DNA of 64,000 nucleotides, from the IMG/VR virus record IMGVR_UViG_3300013137_000011, positions 1-64,000 of that record. One strand, written 5' to 3'. The notes beneath the pieces are model-generated. The model made no database searches. It saw nothing but the letters and a program-made list of their open reading frames with translations, and was not told the DNA's origin. The translations under genes and the position numbers were made by a program. Of the stretch, positions 30,361 to 37,603 are shown one piece after another (the stretch's first letter is position 1; every line of letters begins with the position of its first letter). This DNA is from a virus.

Positions 30361-31083
30361 ATGAAACTTGTAACACCAGCAAATGATTGGAAAAATGTTA
30401 TTTTGGTAGATGATGAACATAAGGAATTTGCTATTGATCTATTAGGTGATGTGGCAAAGAAACTTAATCTACCATTTACTTATGATGATAAAAACAATAA
30501 ATTATATATAGATAAACCTAGAAATGTAATTCAAAAAATAGTATCCAGTGTTGTAAACACTGTCAAAAAAGTATTTACTAAACAAGATAAATATAGAATA
30601 GAATTTAAAATGCCCCTTCCAGAAAATCCAGTAGATCATTTAGTAGAGGGCTATTTAATATTATATTGTAATGATGTAGAATCGCTTAGAATAAGAGCTT
30701 CAAGTGGAGTAACCAGACATCAATATAAAAACCACTATTGGACTATAGGAAAATCTCCAATGCCTCCATCTAGTGAAATTGTTGGTTCTTATCAATATGC
30801 AACATTTTGGTATAAACCAGGAAACGTATCAGCTTGTGGATCAAGATTCTATCCTATTAAGCCAGATCCAATTATAAACAAATATAATAAGAAACAAAAA
30901 AGATCCGAAATAGGAGATCATTACGATGAAAATAATGTAGTTTCTCCAGGATCTGCAGGTTGTAATGTTGGTTTACCTAGAAAATCAACAGAAGAAAAAG
31001 GATGGAATGATTGGAAGGCAGCTTTAGATGAAATAAACAAACTAGGGATTAATTGGATTCCTGCTGAAGTAATTTATAATTAA
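30361..31083 (+). CDS. L,D-transpeptidase-like protein (candidate)
   Basis: 240 residues. The C-terminal 150 residues run YLILYCNDVESLRIRASSGV, then YWTIGKSPMPPSSEI, FYPIKPDP, IGDHYDENN and SPGSAGCNVGL. The order of a growing beta-sandwich, a G-x-(P)PP turn, a D-H-x-D/E segment and S-x-GC is reminiscent of YkuD-type L,D-transpeptidases with catalytic Cys (S-x-G-C). The N-terminal 60 residues may be a binding domain. No signal peptide. It could modify or cut peptidoglycan or act on another peptide; the assignment is tentative. Confidence 0.45.
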   Translation: MKLVTPANDWKNVILVDDEHKEFAIDLLGDVAKKLNLPFTYDDKNNKLYIDKPRNVIQKIVSSVVNTVKKVFTKQDKYRIEFKMPLPENPVDHLVEGYLILYCNDVESLRIRASSGVTRHQYKNHYWTIGKSPMPPSSEIVGSYQYATFWYKPGNVSACGSRFYPIKPDPIINKYNKKQKRSEIGDHYDENNVVSPGSAGCNVGLPRKSTEEKGWNDWKAALDEINKLGINWIPAEVIYN

Positions 31084-31103
31084 CATACGAAAGGATGTCT
31101 AAT

Positions 31104-31376
31104 ATGATAGTTGCTAGAGTGCCCATTGAAACATTACAAAATTCATATTATAAAGATCAACTCAATAAACTTGAATCTTTCGTGGCTAAGAATTTTCCAA
31201 AAGAGTATAATTCTGATGACTCTTCTGTAGTTACTGCGGTTATTAGGATACTTAAAAAATTTATAGACAAAGAATCAATGTGTGAAGATATATCTGAAAT
31301 ACTTTCCGAATTATCATTTATTCATGAAAATCATAAGCCGGAGGTACCCGATGCCGAAGATAGCGATAATCAATGA
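31104..31376 (+). CDS. Hypothetical protein, 90 aa
   Basis: ATG 31104 (alternative 31095) follows CGAAAGGA. Helical with one beta start (MIVARVPIETL) and an acidic end (EVPDAEDSDNQ). The last 25 bases overlap the next, GC-rich gene. Function unknown. Confidence 0.6.
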   Translation: MIVARVPIETLQNSYYKDQLNKLESFVAKNFPKEYNSDDSSVVTAVIRILKKFIDKESMCEDISEILSELSFIHENHKPEVPDAEDSDNQ

Positions 31377-31611
31377 GCATGAACCATGTCCCTACAATGA
31401 ACTTGGGAGCTGCACATACGACCTGTTAGCCGAGGAGGAGATTTGCGCCGGATACGACAAGTGCCTGCACCTCGAATCACTCACCGAGCACGATGCGGCG
31501 GTGTGGCGGAAGGCGATTGAGAAGATGGAGATGGCTATTCTAGGGTACGACAGGATGCTGTATTCGCATCAGGAAATTCGAACGATAGCCGCAATGCTGA
31601 AGGAGGCATAG
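31351..31611 (+). CDS. Hypothetical protein in GC-rich islet, 86 aa
   Basis: ATG 31351 follows GGAGGTACCCG. GC content jumps relative to both flanks and stays high until about 32440. Sequence: EHEPCPYNELGSCTYDL, ICAGYDKCLHLE, then a helical tail; the four Cys with CPY...GSC...C.GY.KC resemble short metal-binding phage proteins. The composition marks recent acquisition. Function unknown. Confidence 0.7.
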   Translation: MPKIAIINEHEPCPYNELGSCTYDLLAEEEICAGYDKCLHLESLTEHDAAVWRKAIEKMEMAILGYDRMLYSHQEIRTIAAMLKEA

Positions 31612-31615
31612 AAAA

Positions 31616-32002
31616 ATGGAAAAACTGACGGAAATGACCATCGAAGAATTTGAGGTGCTTTATACGGAACATCTCAAATGGCTGGAGGACAAGTCACAGG
31701 GGAAACGGCTTTTGTTGCGAAACGTCCTTATAAAATTCGATCTGATTGATCGGAATCTTTCGTACAGCCGCTTCGTGCGCAGCAGTTTCGAGGATAGCCG
31801 CTTCGAGCGCAGCAGTTTCGAGCGCAGCAGTTTCGAGCGCAGCAGTTTCGTGCGCAGCAGTTTCGTGCGCAGCCGCTTCGAGGATAGTAGCTTCAAGCGC
31901 AGTAGCTTCGAGGATAGCCGCTTCGAGGATAGTAGCTTCAAGCGCAGTAGCTTCGAGCGTAGTAGCTTCGTGCGTAGTACAGGCATAATCTGGATGGATT
32001 AG
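31616..32002 (+). CDS. Pentapeptide-repeat protein, 128 aa
   Basis: Follows AAGGAGG. After a 45-residue helical start, residues about 50-125 are about 14 tandem pentapeptides of the form (R/D)-S-(S/R)-F-(E/V/K), for example FERSSFERSSF, which fold as a right-handed four-sided beta helix. Pentapeptide proteins can mimic DNA and protect gyrase or act as scaffolds; in a phage the target is unknown. The underlying 15-base repeats are almost identical, so the array is young and may vary in length between isolates. Belongs to the GC-rich islet. Confidence 0.8.
   Translation: MEKLTEMTIEEFEVLYTEHLKWLEDKSQGKRLLLRNVLIKFDLIDRNLSYSRFVRSSFEDSRFERSSFERSSFERSSFVRSSFVRSRFEDSSFKRSSFEDSRFEDSSFKRSSFERSSFVRSTGIIWMD
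31764..31979 (+). repeat. 15-bp tandem repeat array (about 14 units)
   Basis: Units such as CGCAGCAGTTTCGAG, CGCAGTAGCTTCGAG and GATAGCCGCTTCGAG follow one another without spacers, all in the reading frame of the pentapeptide gene. Variation is mostly at two positions, consistent with slippage or unequal crossing-over. It is a coding minisatellite, not a CRISPR array. Confidence 0.85.
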
Positions 32003-32063
32003 TCGCAAGGTTGAAGGAAAAGACGACCATCCGATATGTGATAAAAAAATGGGAGGCACCAAA

Positions 32064-32438
32064 ATGAATGAAGAATCGCAGGTATGTAACGAGAGAATAG
32101 AGCCAACCTGCTGCTGCTTACAGAAGCAGCTCTCCGACCTCAAAGCGCAGGTGCAGGCGCTGACGGAGGAGCGGGATAATCTGCAAAAAACATTGAGCGA
32201 ACCACCTATCGTTGTGATGCAGTCACAGGCCGTAATGTTGCAAGAAATTGAGCGATTACGGGCCAAACTAGCCGCCTACAAGAAGAGGAGGTGTGGGAAT
32301 TGCGGGAATTATGGGACTGACGAGGATCATCATGAAATATGTTACGAGAGAAACGTATATACCTATAAGGATTTCGGCTGCAGATTCTGGAAAACGATGG
32401 ATGGGCGATTCAAAAGTAGTCTAAAGGAGAAAAAATGA
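32064..32438 (+). CDS. Coiled-coil protein with Cys-rich C-terminus, 124 aa
   Basis: ATG 32064 follows GGGAGG (an ATG at 32049 overlaps that site). CNERIEPTCCCLQKQL at the start, a long coiled coil LKAQVQALTEERDNLQKTL (about 27-45) and LQEIERLRAKLAAYKKR, then RCGNCGNYG and FGCRFWK at the end. The last part is the source of the duplicated fragment at 29725. GC-rich islet member. The dimeric coiled coil with terminal zinc sites suggests a scaffold or binding protein. Confidence 0.7.
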   Translation: MNEESQVCNERIEPTCCCLQKQLSDLKAQVQALTEERDNLQKTLSEPPIVVMQSQAVMLQEIERLRAKLAAYKKRRCGNCGNYGTDEDHHEICYERNVYTYKDFGCRFWKTMDGRFKSSLKEKK

Positions 32439-32704
32439 ACGGAAAATACGGATATTCATTTACTAAATTAGAAGATAAGTTCATAATAAAGATATTTATG
32501 TATGTAGTTCCAAACTACTTTAATAAATATAAAGATAGATCAAAACCAATCTTAACTATAATATCTGAACCAGAATATGAGTTTGATATGATAGATATTG
32601 CTATAATTATAGTAAAATCATTAAATGACAAATCAATGAACTTGCCTGCAGAGAAAACTATAAATTATAGACAAGCGAAAACTATTATTAATATAGGAAA
32701 GTAG
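32435..32704 (+). CDS. Hypothetical protein, 89 aa
   Basis: Follows TAAAGGAG and overlaps the previous stop by 4 bases. GC returns to the low genome level. Beta-rich start KYGYSFTKLEDKFIIKIFMY, then IDIAIIIVKSLND helix and a Lys-rich end. Function unknown. Confidence 0.6.
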   Translation: MNGKYGYSFTKLEDKFIIKIFMYVVPNYFNKYKDRSKPILTIISEPEYEFDMIDIAIIIVKSLNDKSMNLPAEKTINYRQAKTIINIGK

Positions 32705-32712
32705 AGATTAAA

Positions 32713-33303
32713 ATGAGTAATATGATAAAATTTCCAGACAAAAAATACAACATTATCTATATCGACCCACCTTGGAAATATAATTTAAGAAACAATCCGA
32801 ACACAAGATTTGGTTCAGGTATGCATATATATCCTGGAATGGAATTGCATGAAATTAAACGACTTCCAATTCAAACAATAGCGGATGAAAATTGTCTACT
32901 TTTTATGTGGACAACACCACCACAACTGATAAATCAAATATGGATTCCTGATCTGTGGGGGTTTGAGTATGTAACTAAAGCCTTCTGTTGGATAAAAATG
33001 AACGCTAGAAACGAAAAGTATAGGTTTGGAAACGGTTACTATTGTAAATCTAATACAGAAGATTGTTATTTGTATAGAAAAGGAAAAATACAAGTAATTA
33101 ATAATTCAATATCACAAATCATAGACAAAGAATTTCCTTCAGACATTATAACTCATATTAGAGATCATAGCAGAAAGCCAGATGAAGTTAGAGATAAGAT
33201 TGTTCAATTAGTTGGAGATTTACCAAGAATAGAACTTTTTGCACGAGGTCAATATCTAGGATGGGATGTATGGGGAAATCAGACATTTGAAACTATATAT
33301 TAG
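32713..33303 (+). CDS. MT-A70 family adenine methyltransferase
   Basis: 196 residues. The catalytic DPPW motif (IYIDPPWKY, near 15-23) begins the domain, followed by LLFMWTTPPQL near 57-67 and FCWIKMN near 92, and ends with RIELFARGQYLGWDVWGNQ near 178-194. All match the MT-A70 group, which methylates N6 of adenine in DNA or RNA. In phages this probably shields DNA from host restriction. It is a second, unrelated methyltransferase besides 20922. Start has a weak site. Confidence 0.88.
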   Translation: MSNMIKFPDKKYNIIYIDPPWKYNLRNNPNTRFGSGMHIYPGMELHEIKRLPIQTIADENCLLFMWTTPPQLINQIWIPDLWGFEYVTKAFCWIKMNARNEKYRFGNGYYCKSNTEDCYLYRKGKIQVINNSISQIIDKEFPSDIITHIRDHSRKPDEVRDKIVQLVGDLPRIELFARGQYLGWDVWGNQTFETIY

Positions 33304-33312
33304 GAGGTATAT

Positions 33313-33597
33313 ATGAGCAAAATACTTGAAACATATCAATGTACTAGGTGTAGTAAAGAATTTACGGTATTATTTCACTATGATAGAGATATGTCATTAT
33401 GTCCATCTTGTGAAATGGAAAGTATCACTAATATGATTGAAGGAATGGTGAATGATAATAATAAACTATGCCTATTAGTAAATAAAGTATTTGATATGCT
33501 ATCTGACATTGAGTGGGCGACCGACGAACTTAATAAGTATGATATAATGAATGAAATAGGTAAAATAAAAACAATTATTTATACAGAAAGCAAATAA
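33313..33597 (+). CDS. Zinc-ribbon protein, 94 aa
   Basis: Follows TAGGAGG. YQCTRCSKEF (8-17) and LCPSCEME (29-36) form a zinc ribbon resembling the N-terminal ribbon of transcription factors; the C-terminal 55 residues are helical (LLVNKVFDMLSDIEWATDEL). Fits a small DNA- or RNA polymerase-binding factor, but this is inference. Confidence 0.65.
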   Translation: MSKILETYQCTRCSKEFTVLFHYDRDMSLCPSCEMESITNMIEGMVNDNNKLCLLVNKVFDMLSDIEWATDELNKYDIMNEIGKIKTIIYTESK

Positions 33598-33602
33598 CAA
33601 TT

Positions 33603-33749
33603 ATGTCTAAAGTAAATTGTAGTAATCATAATTATAGATTTAATTGTGAGAAATTTAATGAATGTTATCTAGATGAAATAGTAATTGGAATGACAAAATT
33701 TGATGATATGGAGATATATGTTTGCGAATCTTCTGAAGTGGAGGAATAA
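33603..33749 (+). CDS. Small Cys-containing protein, 48 aa
   Basis: ATG 33603, only a weak binding site. Cys at positions about 6, 15, 21 and 42 in VNCSNHNYRFNCEKFNECY and YVCESSEVEE. Its last bases hold the GGAGG of the next gene and its stop overlaps the next start by one base. Function unknown. Confidence 0.5.
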   Translation: MSKVNCSNHNYRFNCEKFNECYLDEIVIGMTKFDDMEIYVCESSEVEE

Positions 33750-34246
33750 TGCAAGGATTAGTAAGTATATTGATCGGATGTCATTCAGTAATACATTCGA
33801 TACTCGTTCTAAAATCTTGGATTATACTTTATAAAAAATGGCCTAAACCATGGCAAATAATATGTATATTTCTTCATGACATTGGACACATTGGACTTAA
33901 TTATTTAGATAATATAGAATCTAAAAATAAACATTGGATTCTTGGAGCGAATATAGCAAGTTATTTATTTGGTTTAGATGGATATTTATTAATCGCAGGA
34001 CATAATACACACTCTGGATATAGTATAAGTGAATTATATAAAGCAGATAAGTATTCTTGGTACATAGCACCTTATTGGTGGCTATATTGGAATAATATAG
34101 TTGAACCAAAATTAAAATGTGGAATGAAAAATAAAGAGGCTGTTATAGACTTTATGAATCAAGTAAATAAAAGTATTGAGTCAGGCGAATTTATAGAAAC
34201 TCATAAAATGTATACAGAAAGAAAAGAAAAACTTGAGAACAATTAA
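33749..34246 (+). CDS. HD-domain-like hydrolase (candidate), 165 aa
   Basis: Start follows GTGGAGG. HSVIHS near 12, FLHDIGHIGLN (about 40-50), KHWILGA near 62 and AGHNTHSGYS (about 82-91) give the H..HD..H..H ligand pattern of HD phosphohydrolases. Several hydrophobic aromatic stretches (WQIICIF, YIAPYWWLYW) may bring it to the membrane. HD proteins cleave phosphate from nucleotides or lipids. The match is by motif spacing only. Confidence 0.5.
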   Translation: MQGLVSILIGCHSVIHSILVLKSWIILYKKWPKPWQIICIFLHDIGHIGLNYLDNIESKNKHWILGANIASYLFGLDGYLLIAGHNTHSGYSISELYKADKYSWYIAPYWWLYWNNIVEPKLKCGMKNKEAVIDFMNQVNKSIESGEFIETHKMYTERKEKLENN

Positions 34247-34430
34247 TTGTAAAGAATTATCTGTAATTTCTGGAAATAAACGAAAAAGAAAAAATACCAG
34301 AAATTCTCCATGCGATAAAATTCCAATAACATGTCCCAAATGTGGAAAAATTAGATATTATAATTCTGGGAAGGTTCCATATCTAACAACAAAATTATGC
34401 AGGAAATGTTATCTTAGGAGTTTTAGATGA
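34233..34430 (+). CDS. Zinc-ribbon protein, 65 aa
   Basis: Begins at TTG 34233 within the end of the previous gene; site is weak. Very basic (GNKRKRKNTRNS) with TCPKCGKIRYY and LCRKCYLRSF, a CxxC-x16-CxxC ribbon. Likely nucleic-acid binding. The start codon is uncertain. Confidence 0.55.
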   Translation: MRTINCKELSVISGNKRKRKNTRNSPCDKIPITCPKCGKIRYYNSGKVPYLTTKLCRKCYLRSFR

Positions 34431-34690
34431 TTAATATCAATACTAATAAAATAAATAGACAAGTACTACAACATGTACAAAACTTATTAATATCTGCATC
34501 ATCTAATTTAAATATAACATCAAGAATGATAAATCCATTTAGCATAAGCACATCTAGTATATATTTACAATATCGTAGAATGTGCATATGGTGCAAATGT
34601 GTGCAGGATATAGAAAACAAAATATGTATTGATTGCGGAGTAATACTTGATTGTACAGAAAATGTATATGATATTAGGAGGATTATTTAG
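34427..34690 (+). CDS. Small Cys-rich protein, 87 aa
   Basis: Follows TTAGGAG and overlaps the previous stop. The N-terminal 50 residues are polar Asn/Ser/Ile-rich; the C-terminus has MCIWCKCVQD and ICIDCGVILDC, a zinc ribbon. Function unknown. Confidence 0.6.
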   Translation: MININTNKINRQVLQHVQNLLISASSNLNITSRMINPFSISTSSIYLQYRRMCIWCKCVQDIENKICIDCGVILDCTENVYDIRRII

Positions 34691-34692
34691 TT

Positions 34693-35121
34693 ATGGAAGA
34701 ATTATTTAAAAAAATTCCTACAGTAACAGAAGAAAAATGGAAAGAAGATTTCATTTTAACAGACATGCATCTACCAAAATTATCTCCAAATTGGGGAGAT
34801 GTTAGCCCAGATAAGCATAGTGAATTATATGGATTAAAAATGTTTAAACATCAAATAAATGGACTAGGAGTATGTTTCTCTGTTTCTGTTCATGAAGATG
34901 GAAAAAGATGGATTCATGTTTCGGCATCAAAGAAAAGACAAATACCAACATATGATGAATTATGTTTCGTTAAAAAAGAATTTATAGGAGAAAATAGAAA
35001 AGCAATACAGATATTTGCTAAGTTAGATGAGCATATAAATATACATCCAAATTGTTTTCATTTGTGGTCATGTTTAGATAATGATGGATTACCAAATTTT
35101 GGAAAGGATGGTATGATATGA
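34693..35121 (+). CDS. Phage protein of unknown function (DUF7694-like), 142 aa
   Basis: The core WIHVSASKKRQIPTYDEL, FIGENRKAIQIFAK and HINIHPNCFHLWSC matches a widespread phage domain that I remember as DUF7694 (WxHVSxS...PxYxExxxVKxxFIG...AxQxFP...HVNxHPxxLHLW). It is about 60 residues in the second half; the first half varies. Conserved His and Trp could form an active site, but no activity is known. TTAGGAGG upstream. Confidence 0.6.
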   Translation: MEELFKKIPTVTEEKWKEDFILTDMHLPKLSPNWGDVSPDKHSELYGLKMFKHQINGLGVCFSVSVHEDGKRWIHVSASKKRQIPTYDELCFVKKEFIGENRKAIQIFAKLDEHINIHPNCFHLWSCLDNDGLPNFGKDGMI

Positions 35122-35122
35122 A

Positions 35123-35419
35123 ATGTCATATATAAAAGGTCATATATTAACAGTTAGTAGAGAAATTGGACCATGTTATAACACATGTAAAATGGAAATA
35201 GTTCTATCTCAAAATTCTTTCAATCAGTTTAATATTATTAATGATATACTAAATAGTGGAGGATTAATATTTATATGTAAAGATCCAGAAAAAAGTAATA
35301 TTATTAAAACCAAACCAGAAACATTTAGATGTATTTCTTGTGGAGCATATTTAGAAAAATATGAGAATAAATGTCAATTTTGTGATACACAACATTCATG
35401 GAAAAGGAGAGAAAAATAA
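35123..35419 (+). CDS. Zinc-ribbon protein, 98 aa
   Basis: Follows GGAAAGGATGG. Beta-rich N-terminal half (MEIVLSQNSFNQFNIINDIL) and a C-terminal ribbon RCISCGAYL and KCQFCDTQH. The next gene has the same plan and length, so these are tandem paralogues. Function unknown. Confidence 0.65.
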   Translation: MSYIKGHILTVSREIGPCYNTCKMEIVLSQNSFNQFNIINDILNSGGLIFICKDPEKSNIIKTKPETFRCISCGAYLEKYENKCQFCDTQHSWKRREK

Positions 35420-35748
35420 TGTCTTTTTTCGAATGTAAAATAGAACGCATTATCGACACTACCCCAAATTTAACAGAGTTAAATCATTGTGCCATGGATT
35501 TTACAGCATTAGTTCCAACACACATGGTCAAGGTAGAATTGACTATTTATGGAGTAAATTCTTTAGAAAGTATATTTAAATCAATCGAGAAAAGAGAAAA
35601 CTTATTACTTCTAAAAAATAATGATCATATTGATTCAAGATCATGTTTCTATTGCTCTGATTGTGGGGCATTAATATCTAACAATGATACAACAATTGAT
35701 AAGATGGAATATATTTGTAATTTCTGTGGAGCAAAATACGCTAGATAA
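35419..35748 (+). CDS. Zinc-ribbon protein, paralogue of 35123 gene, 109 aa
   Basis: ATG 35419 follows AAAAGGAG. Same plan: VKVELTIYGVNSLESIFKSI, then FYCSDCGALI and YICNFCGAKY. The paired CSDCGA / CNFCGA match CISCGA / CQFCD in the previous gene. Tandem duplication of a small ribbon protein is likely. Function unknown. Confidence 0.65.
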   Translation: MSFFECKIERIIDTTPNLTELNHCAMDFTALVPTHMVKVELTIYGVNSLESIFKSIEKRENLLLLKNNDHIDSRSCFYCSDCGALISNNDTTIDKMEYICNFCGAKYAR

Positions 35749-35760
35749 AAAGGAGTAGAA

Positions 35761-36798
35761 ATGAAAAACGTACTATTAGCGGGAGCCTATGGTTATAACA
35801 ATTTTGGCGATGATCTTGTAAGAGATATGATACTCAAATCACTAGACTCTTCAGGTATAAATATTAAATGGATGTCTCCTGGTATGAAAAATCCATTTGG
35901 AAATGAAAAAATAGATTTCTCTATTTTAGGCGGCGGAGGAACACTATATGATGATCCAATCGAGAACCTAAATAATTATATAGAACTACTAAATCTTGGA
36001 GAGAAAAAAATTATTTTCAACATAGGAATACAGGGTATTATAACAATGAAAGGATTTGAACTATTCAAAAAGATGCTCGATTCTACATGTTTTATAAGTG
36101 TTAGAGATACAACATCTAAAAATATAGTTGAATCTTCTGGAAAACAATGCGAATTGGGATCGGATCCAGGATTTATATTTGAACATTTTGAAAATAAAAA
36201 TACTGAGTCAATAGGTAAAACTGTTGGATTAATATTACATGGATATGAAAATAGTGAAAACGATTCAATGATAAATAGAATTAAAGATTCTGTAAAAGAA
36301 AAATATATTAATGAAATGATAAATTGTGTAAAAGAACTTCAGAATATTGGATATAACATTACACTATTTGTAATGTCAAACGATGATCTTAAATTAGAAC
36401 ATTATATTCAATATAAATGCAATTTATCATGTAAATCAATAATATATGATGGTATGAACAGAGAAGAAGTTTCAACAGAACTTAAAAAATGTGAATATAT
36501 AGTTACAGGAAGATATCATGGAGCAATAATGGCTATGATATATGATATTCCATTTGTTATGATAGGAAAATATTATTGTCTGAATTTCATTACTACAAAA
36601 CACCAAAGGCTACAATCTGAAATAGGAGTTAATTCATTATTAATTGATGTTTCAGATGTAAATATAAATCAAATTGCATTACGACTTAAAATAAATTCTA
36701 TAGATAAAGTAATGAATTCAATCAGAGAATATAAAGATTTTCAACAAAAACTTTATATGGATTCTTATCTTAAACTAAAGAAGATTATTTTGGAATAA
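35761..36798 (+). CDS. Polysaccharide pyruvyl transferase family protein
   Basis: 345 residues. GAYGYNNFGDDLVRDM at 8-23 is the N-terminal glycine-rich signature of the CsaB/PS_pyruv_trans family; LGGGGTLYD near 58, SVRDTTSK near 112 and TGRYHGAIMAMI near 245 are the remaining conserved blocks. The family adds pyruvyl groups from phosphoenolpyruvate to sugars of cell-surface polymers; it also has a GT-like two-domain fold. In a phage it may change the host surface, for instance to block superinfection. It is the last gene of the plus-strand half. AAAGGAG upstream. Confidence 0.82.
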   Translation: MKNVLLAGAYGYNNFGDDLVRDMILKSLDSSGINIKWMSPGMKNPFGNEKIDFSILGGGGTLYDDPIENLNNYIELLNLGEKKIIFNIGIQGIITMKGFELFKKMLDSTCFISVRDTTSKNIVESSGKQCELGSDPGFIFEHFENKNTESIGKTVGLILHGYENSENDSMINRIKDSVKEKYINEMINCVKELQNIGYNITLFVMSNDDLKLEHYIQYKCNLSCKSIIYDGMNREEVSTELKKCEYIVTGRYHGAIMAMIYDIPFVMIGKYYCLNFITTKHQRLQSEIGVNSLLIDVSDVNINQIALRLKINSIDKVMNSIREYKDFQQKLYMDSYLKLKKIILE

Positions 36799-36811
36799 CA
36801 ATAGAAATAGC

Positions 36812-36866
36812 AAAACACTCAAAAGAAGTTTCCTAATAAACAAGAAAAATTCAATTTGAGTGTTTT
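36812..36866. terminator. Bidirectional terminator hairpin
   Basis: AAAACACTCAAA (36812-36823) pairs with TTTGAGTGTTTT (36855-36866), 12 perfect pairs around a 31-base AT-rich loop. T runs occur at the 3' end in both directions. It lies 13 bases after the pyruvyl transferase and can stop plus-strand transcription and the minus-strand RNA that starts at about 36995. Confidence 0.6.
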
Positions 36867-36995
36867 ACGACCAATGTTTATCAACAATTTCATGTATCCC
36901 TAGACTTAGGGAATCTGTAGCAATTTTGTTGATAAGGTTTTGGAACCTTCTCGAAGGAGGGAGGCTGGAGGTCTTGTCCGGTCTTTCTCTTCGGT
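36812..36995 (-). ncRNA. Putative phage small RNA in the convergent gap
   Basis: A minus-strand promoter at 37002-37030 would start an RNA near 36995 that ends at the 36812-36866 hairpin, about 180 nt without an open frame. It contains TTATCAACAA / TTGTTGATAA (36877-36886 and 36926-36935 in window coordinates), 10 perfect pairs enclosing CCCTA / TAGGG, plus a CCTT-CGAG-AAGG hairpin. Between them and the 5' end is a pyrimidine tract with CCTCC three times (36954-36973 on the other strand), complementary to ribosome binding sites. No function is known. Confidence 0.5.
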
Positions 36996-37001
36996 AAAGC
37001 C

Positions 37002-37030
37002 ATTATAACAGGAAGGTAAAAGAAAGTCAA
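37002..37030 (-). promoter_or_regulatory. Minus-strand sigma70-type promoter
   Basis: Read on the minus strand, TTGACT (37030-37025) and TATAAT (37007-37002) are separated by 17 bases: five of six and six of six consensus. It points left, away from the late genes, into the gap at 36.8-37.0 kb, so it should make only the small RNA described there. The -35 box touches the stem of the plus-strand terminator at 37029. Confidence 0.65.
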
Positions 37031-37075
37031 GAGGTTCAGGGACATTTGATTATCTCCTGAACCTCTTTTGTTTTG
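37029..37075 (+). terminator. Rho-independent terminator
   Basis: AAGAGGTTCAGG (37029-37040) pairs perfectly with CCTGAACCTCTT (37056-37067), followed by TTGTTTT. A strong intrinsic terminator for rightward transcription; it guards the late genes from the plus-strand half. Its mirror may also end leftward late transcripts. Confidence 0.85.
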
Positions 37076-37089
37076 CTCCCAGGTTTATA

Positions 37090-37260
37090 TTATTTACTAA
37101 GTACCCCTGATATTACATTTACTGCTATATCTATAGATTTGATCAGTTTTACTGAACATTCTTCATACGCACCATTTGGAGATTTTATCATCTGATCTGT
37201 AACTTCTATGGCCTTATCTACGGCGATATGTGCCATAGCAATCTTGTCTCTTTTCTTCAT
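37090..37260 (-). CDS. Small hypothetical protein, 56 aa
   Basis: Minus-strand ATG at 37260 follows AAGGAGG. The product MKKRDKIAMAHIAVDKAIEV and KLIKSIDIAVNVISGVLSK is helical and mildly amphipathic. It is the last gene of the late unit, after a holin-like gene, so a lysis role is possible but not shown. Confidence 0.6.
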   Translation of the reverse strand: MKKRDKIAMAHIAVDKAIEVTDQMIKSPNGAYEECSVKLIKSIDIAVNVISGVLSK

Positions 37261-37275
37261 TGGCAAAAATCCTCC

Positions 37276-37572
37276 TTAATCGGGATCTAAGATGTCTTTA
37301 CATTTACTTATCACACCGACAAGTTTATCTGTTAGTTCATTATGTTTCTCCATTAATCTACATTGACATTCCATGGTTGCCTGAGTTTTTGTTGATGCTT
37401 CTGCTTGTTTTTCTGCCAACAAAATAACTCTATCTGTTAATTGATCCCTTCTAAGAATCATTCTGAACACTAGGATTACTAGGATTAGTACAACAAATGC
37501 AAGAACTCCTGGTACTCCATTATTCAAGAAATTTTCTATCGCTTCTTTTGTTACTGTTATGAATCCTAACAA
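37276..37572 (-). CDS. Holin-like single-span membrane protein, 98 aa
   Basis: Begins at TTG 37572 with GAAAGGTGGGG upstream. One membrane segment (GVLAFVVLILVILVFRMIL, about 22-40) follows a short N-terminus; the rest is a charged helical domain RRDQLTDRVILLAEKQAEAS with a CQC. The layout of short outside end, one span and cytoplasmic coiled coil fits some holins or spanin-like lysis proteins. It lies at the distal end of the late unit, where lysis genes are common. No endolysin is adjacent. Confidence 0.6.
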   Translation of the reverse strand: MLGFITVTKEAIENFLNNGVPGVLAFVVLILVILVFRMILRRDQLTDRVILLAEKQAEASTKTQATMECQCRLMEKHNELTDKLVGVISKCKDILDPD

Positions 37573-37603
37573 TCCGATATCCCCACCTTTCTGTATATTT
37601 TAT

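Noticed and set aside
31764-31979. CRISPR-like direct repeats
   Set aside because: The repeats are contiguous 15-base units in frame with a pentapeptide protein, without spacers; no cas genes are nearby.
31694-32266. Minus-strand open frames through the pentapeptide gene
   Set aside because: They are alternative readings of the 15-base tandem repeats (ATALEATILEA-type runs) with no ribosome binding site.
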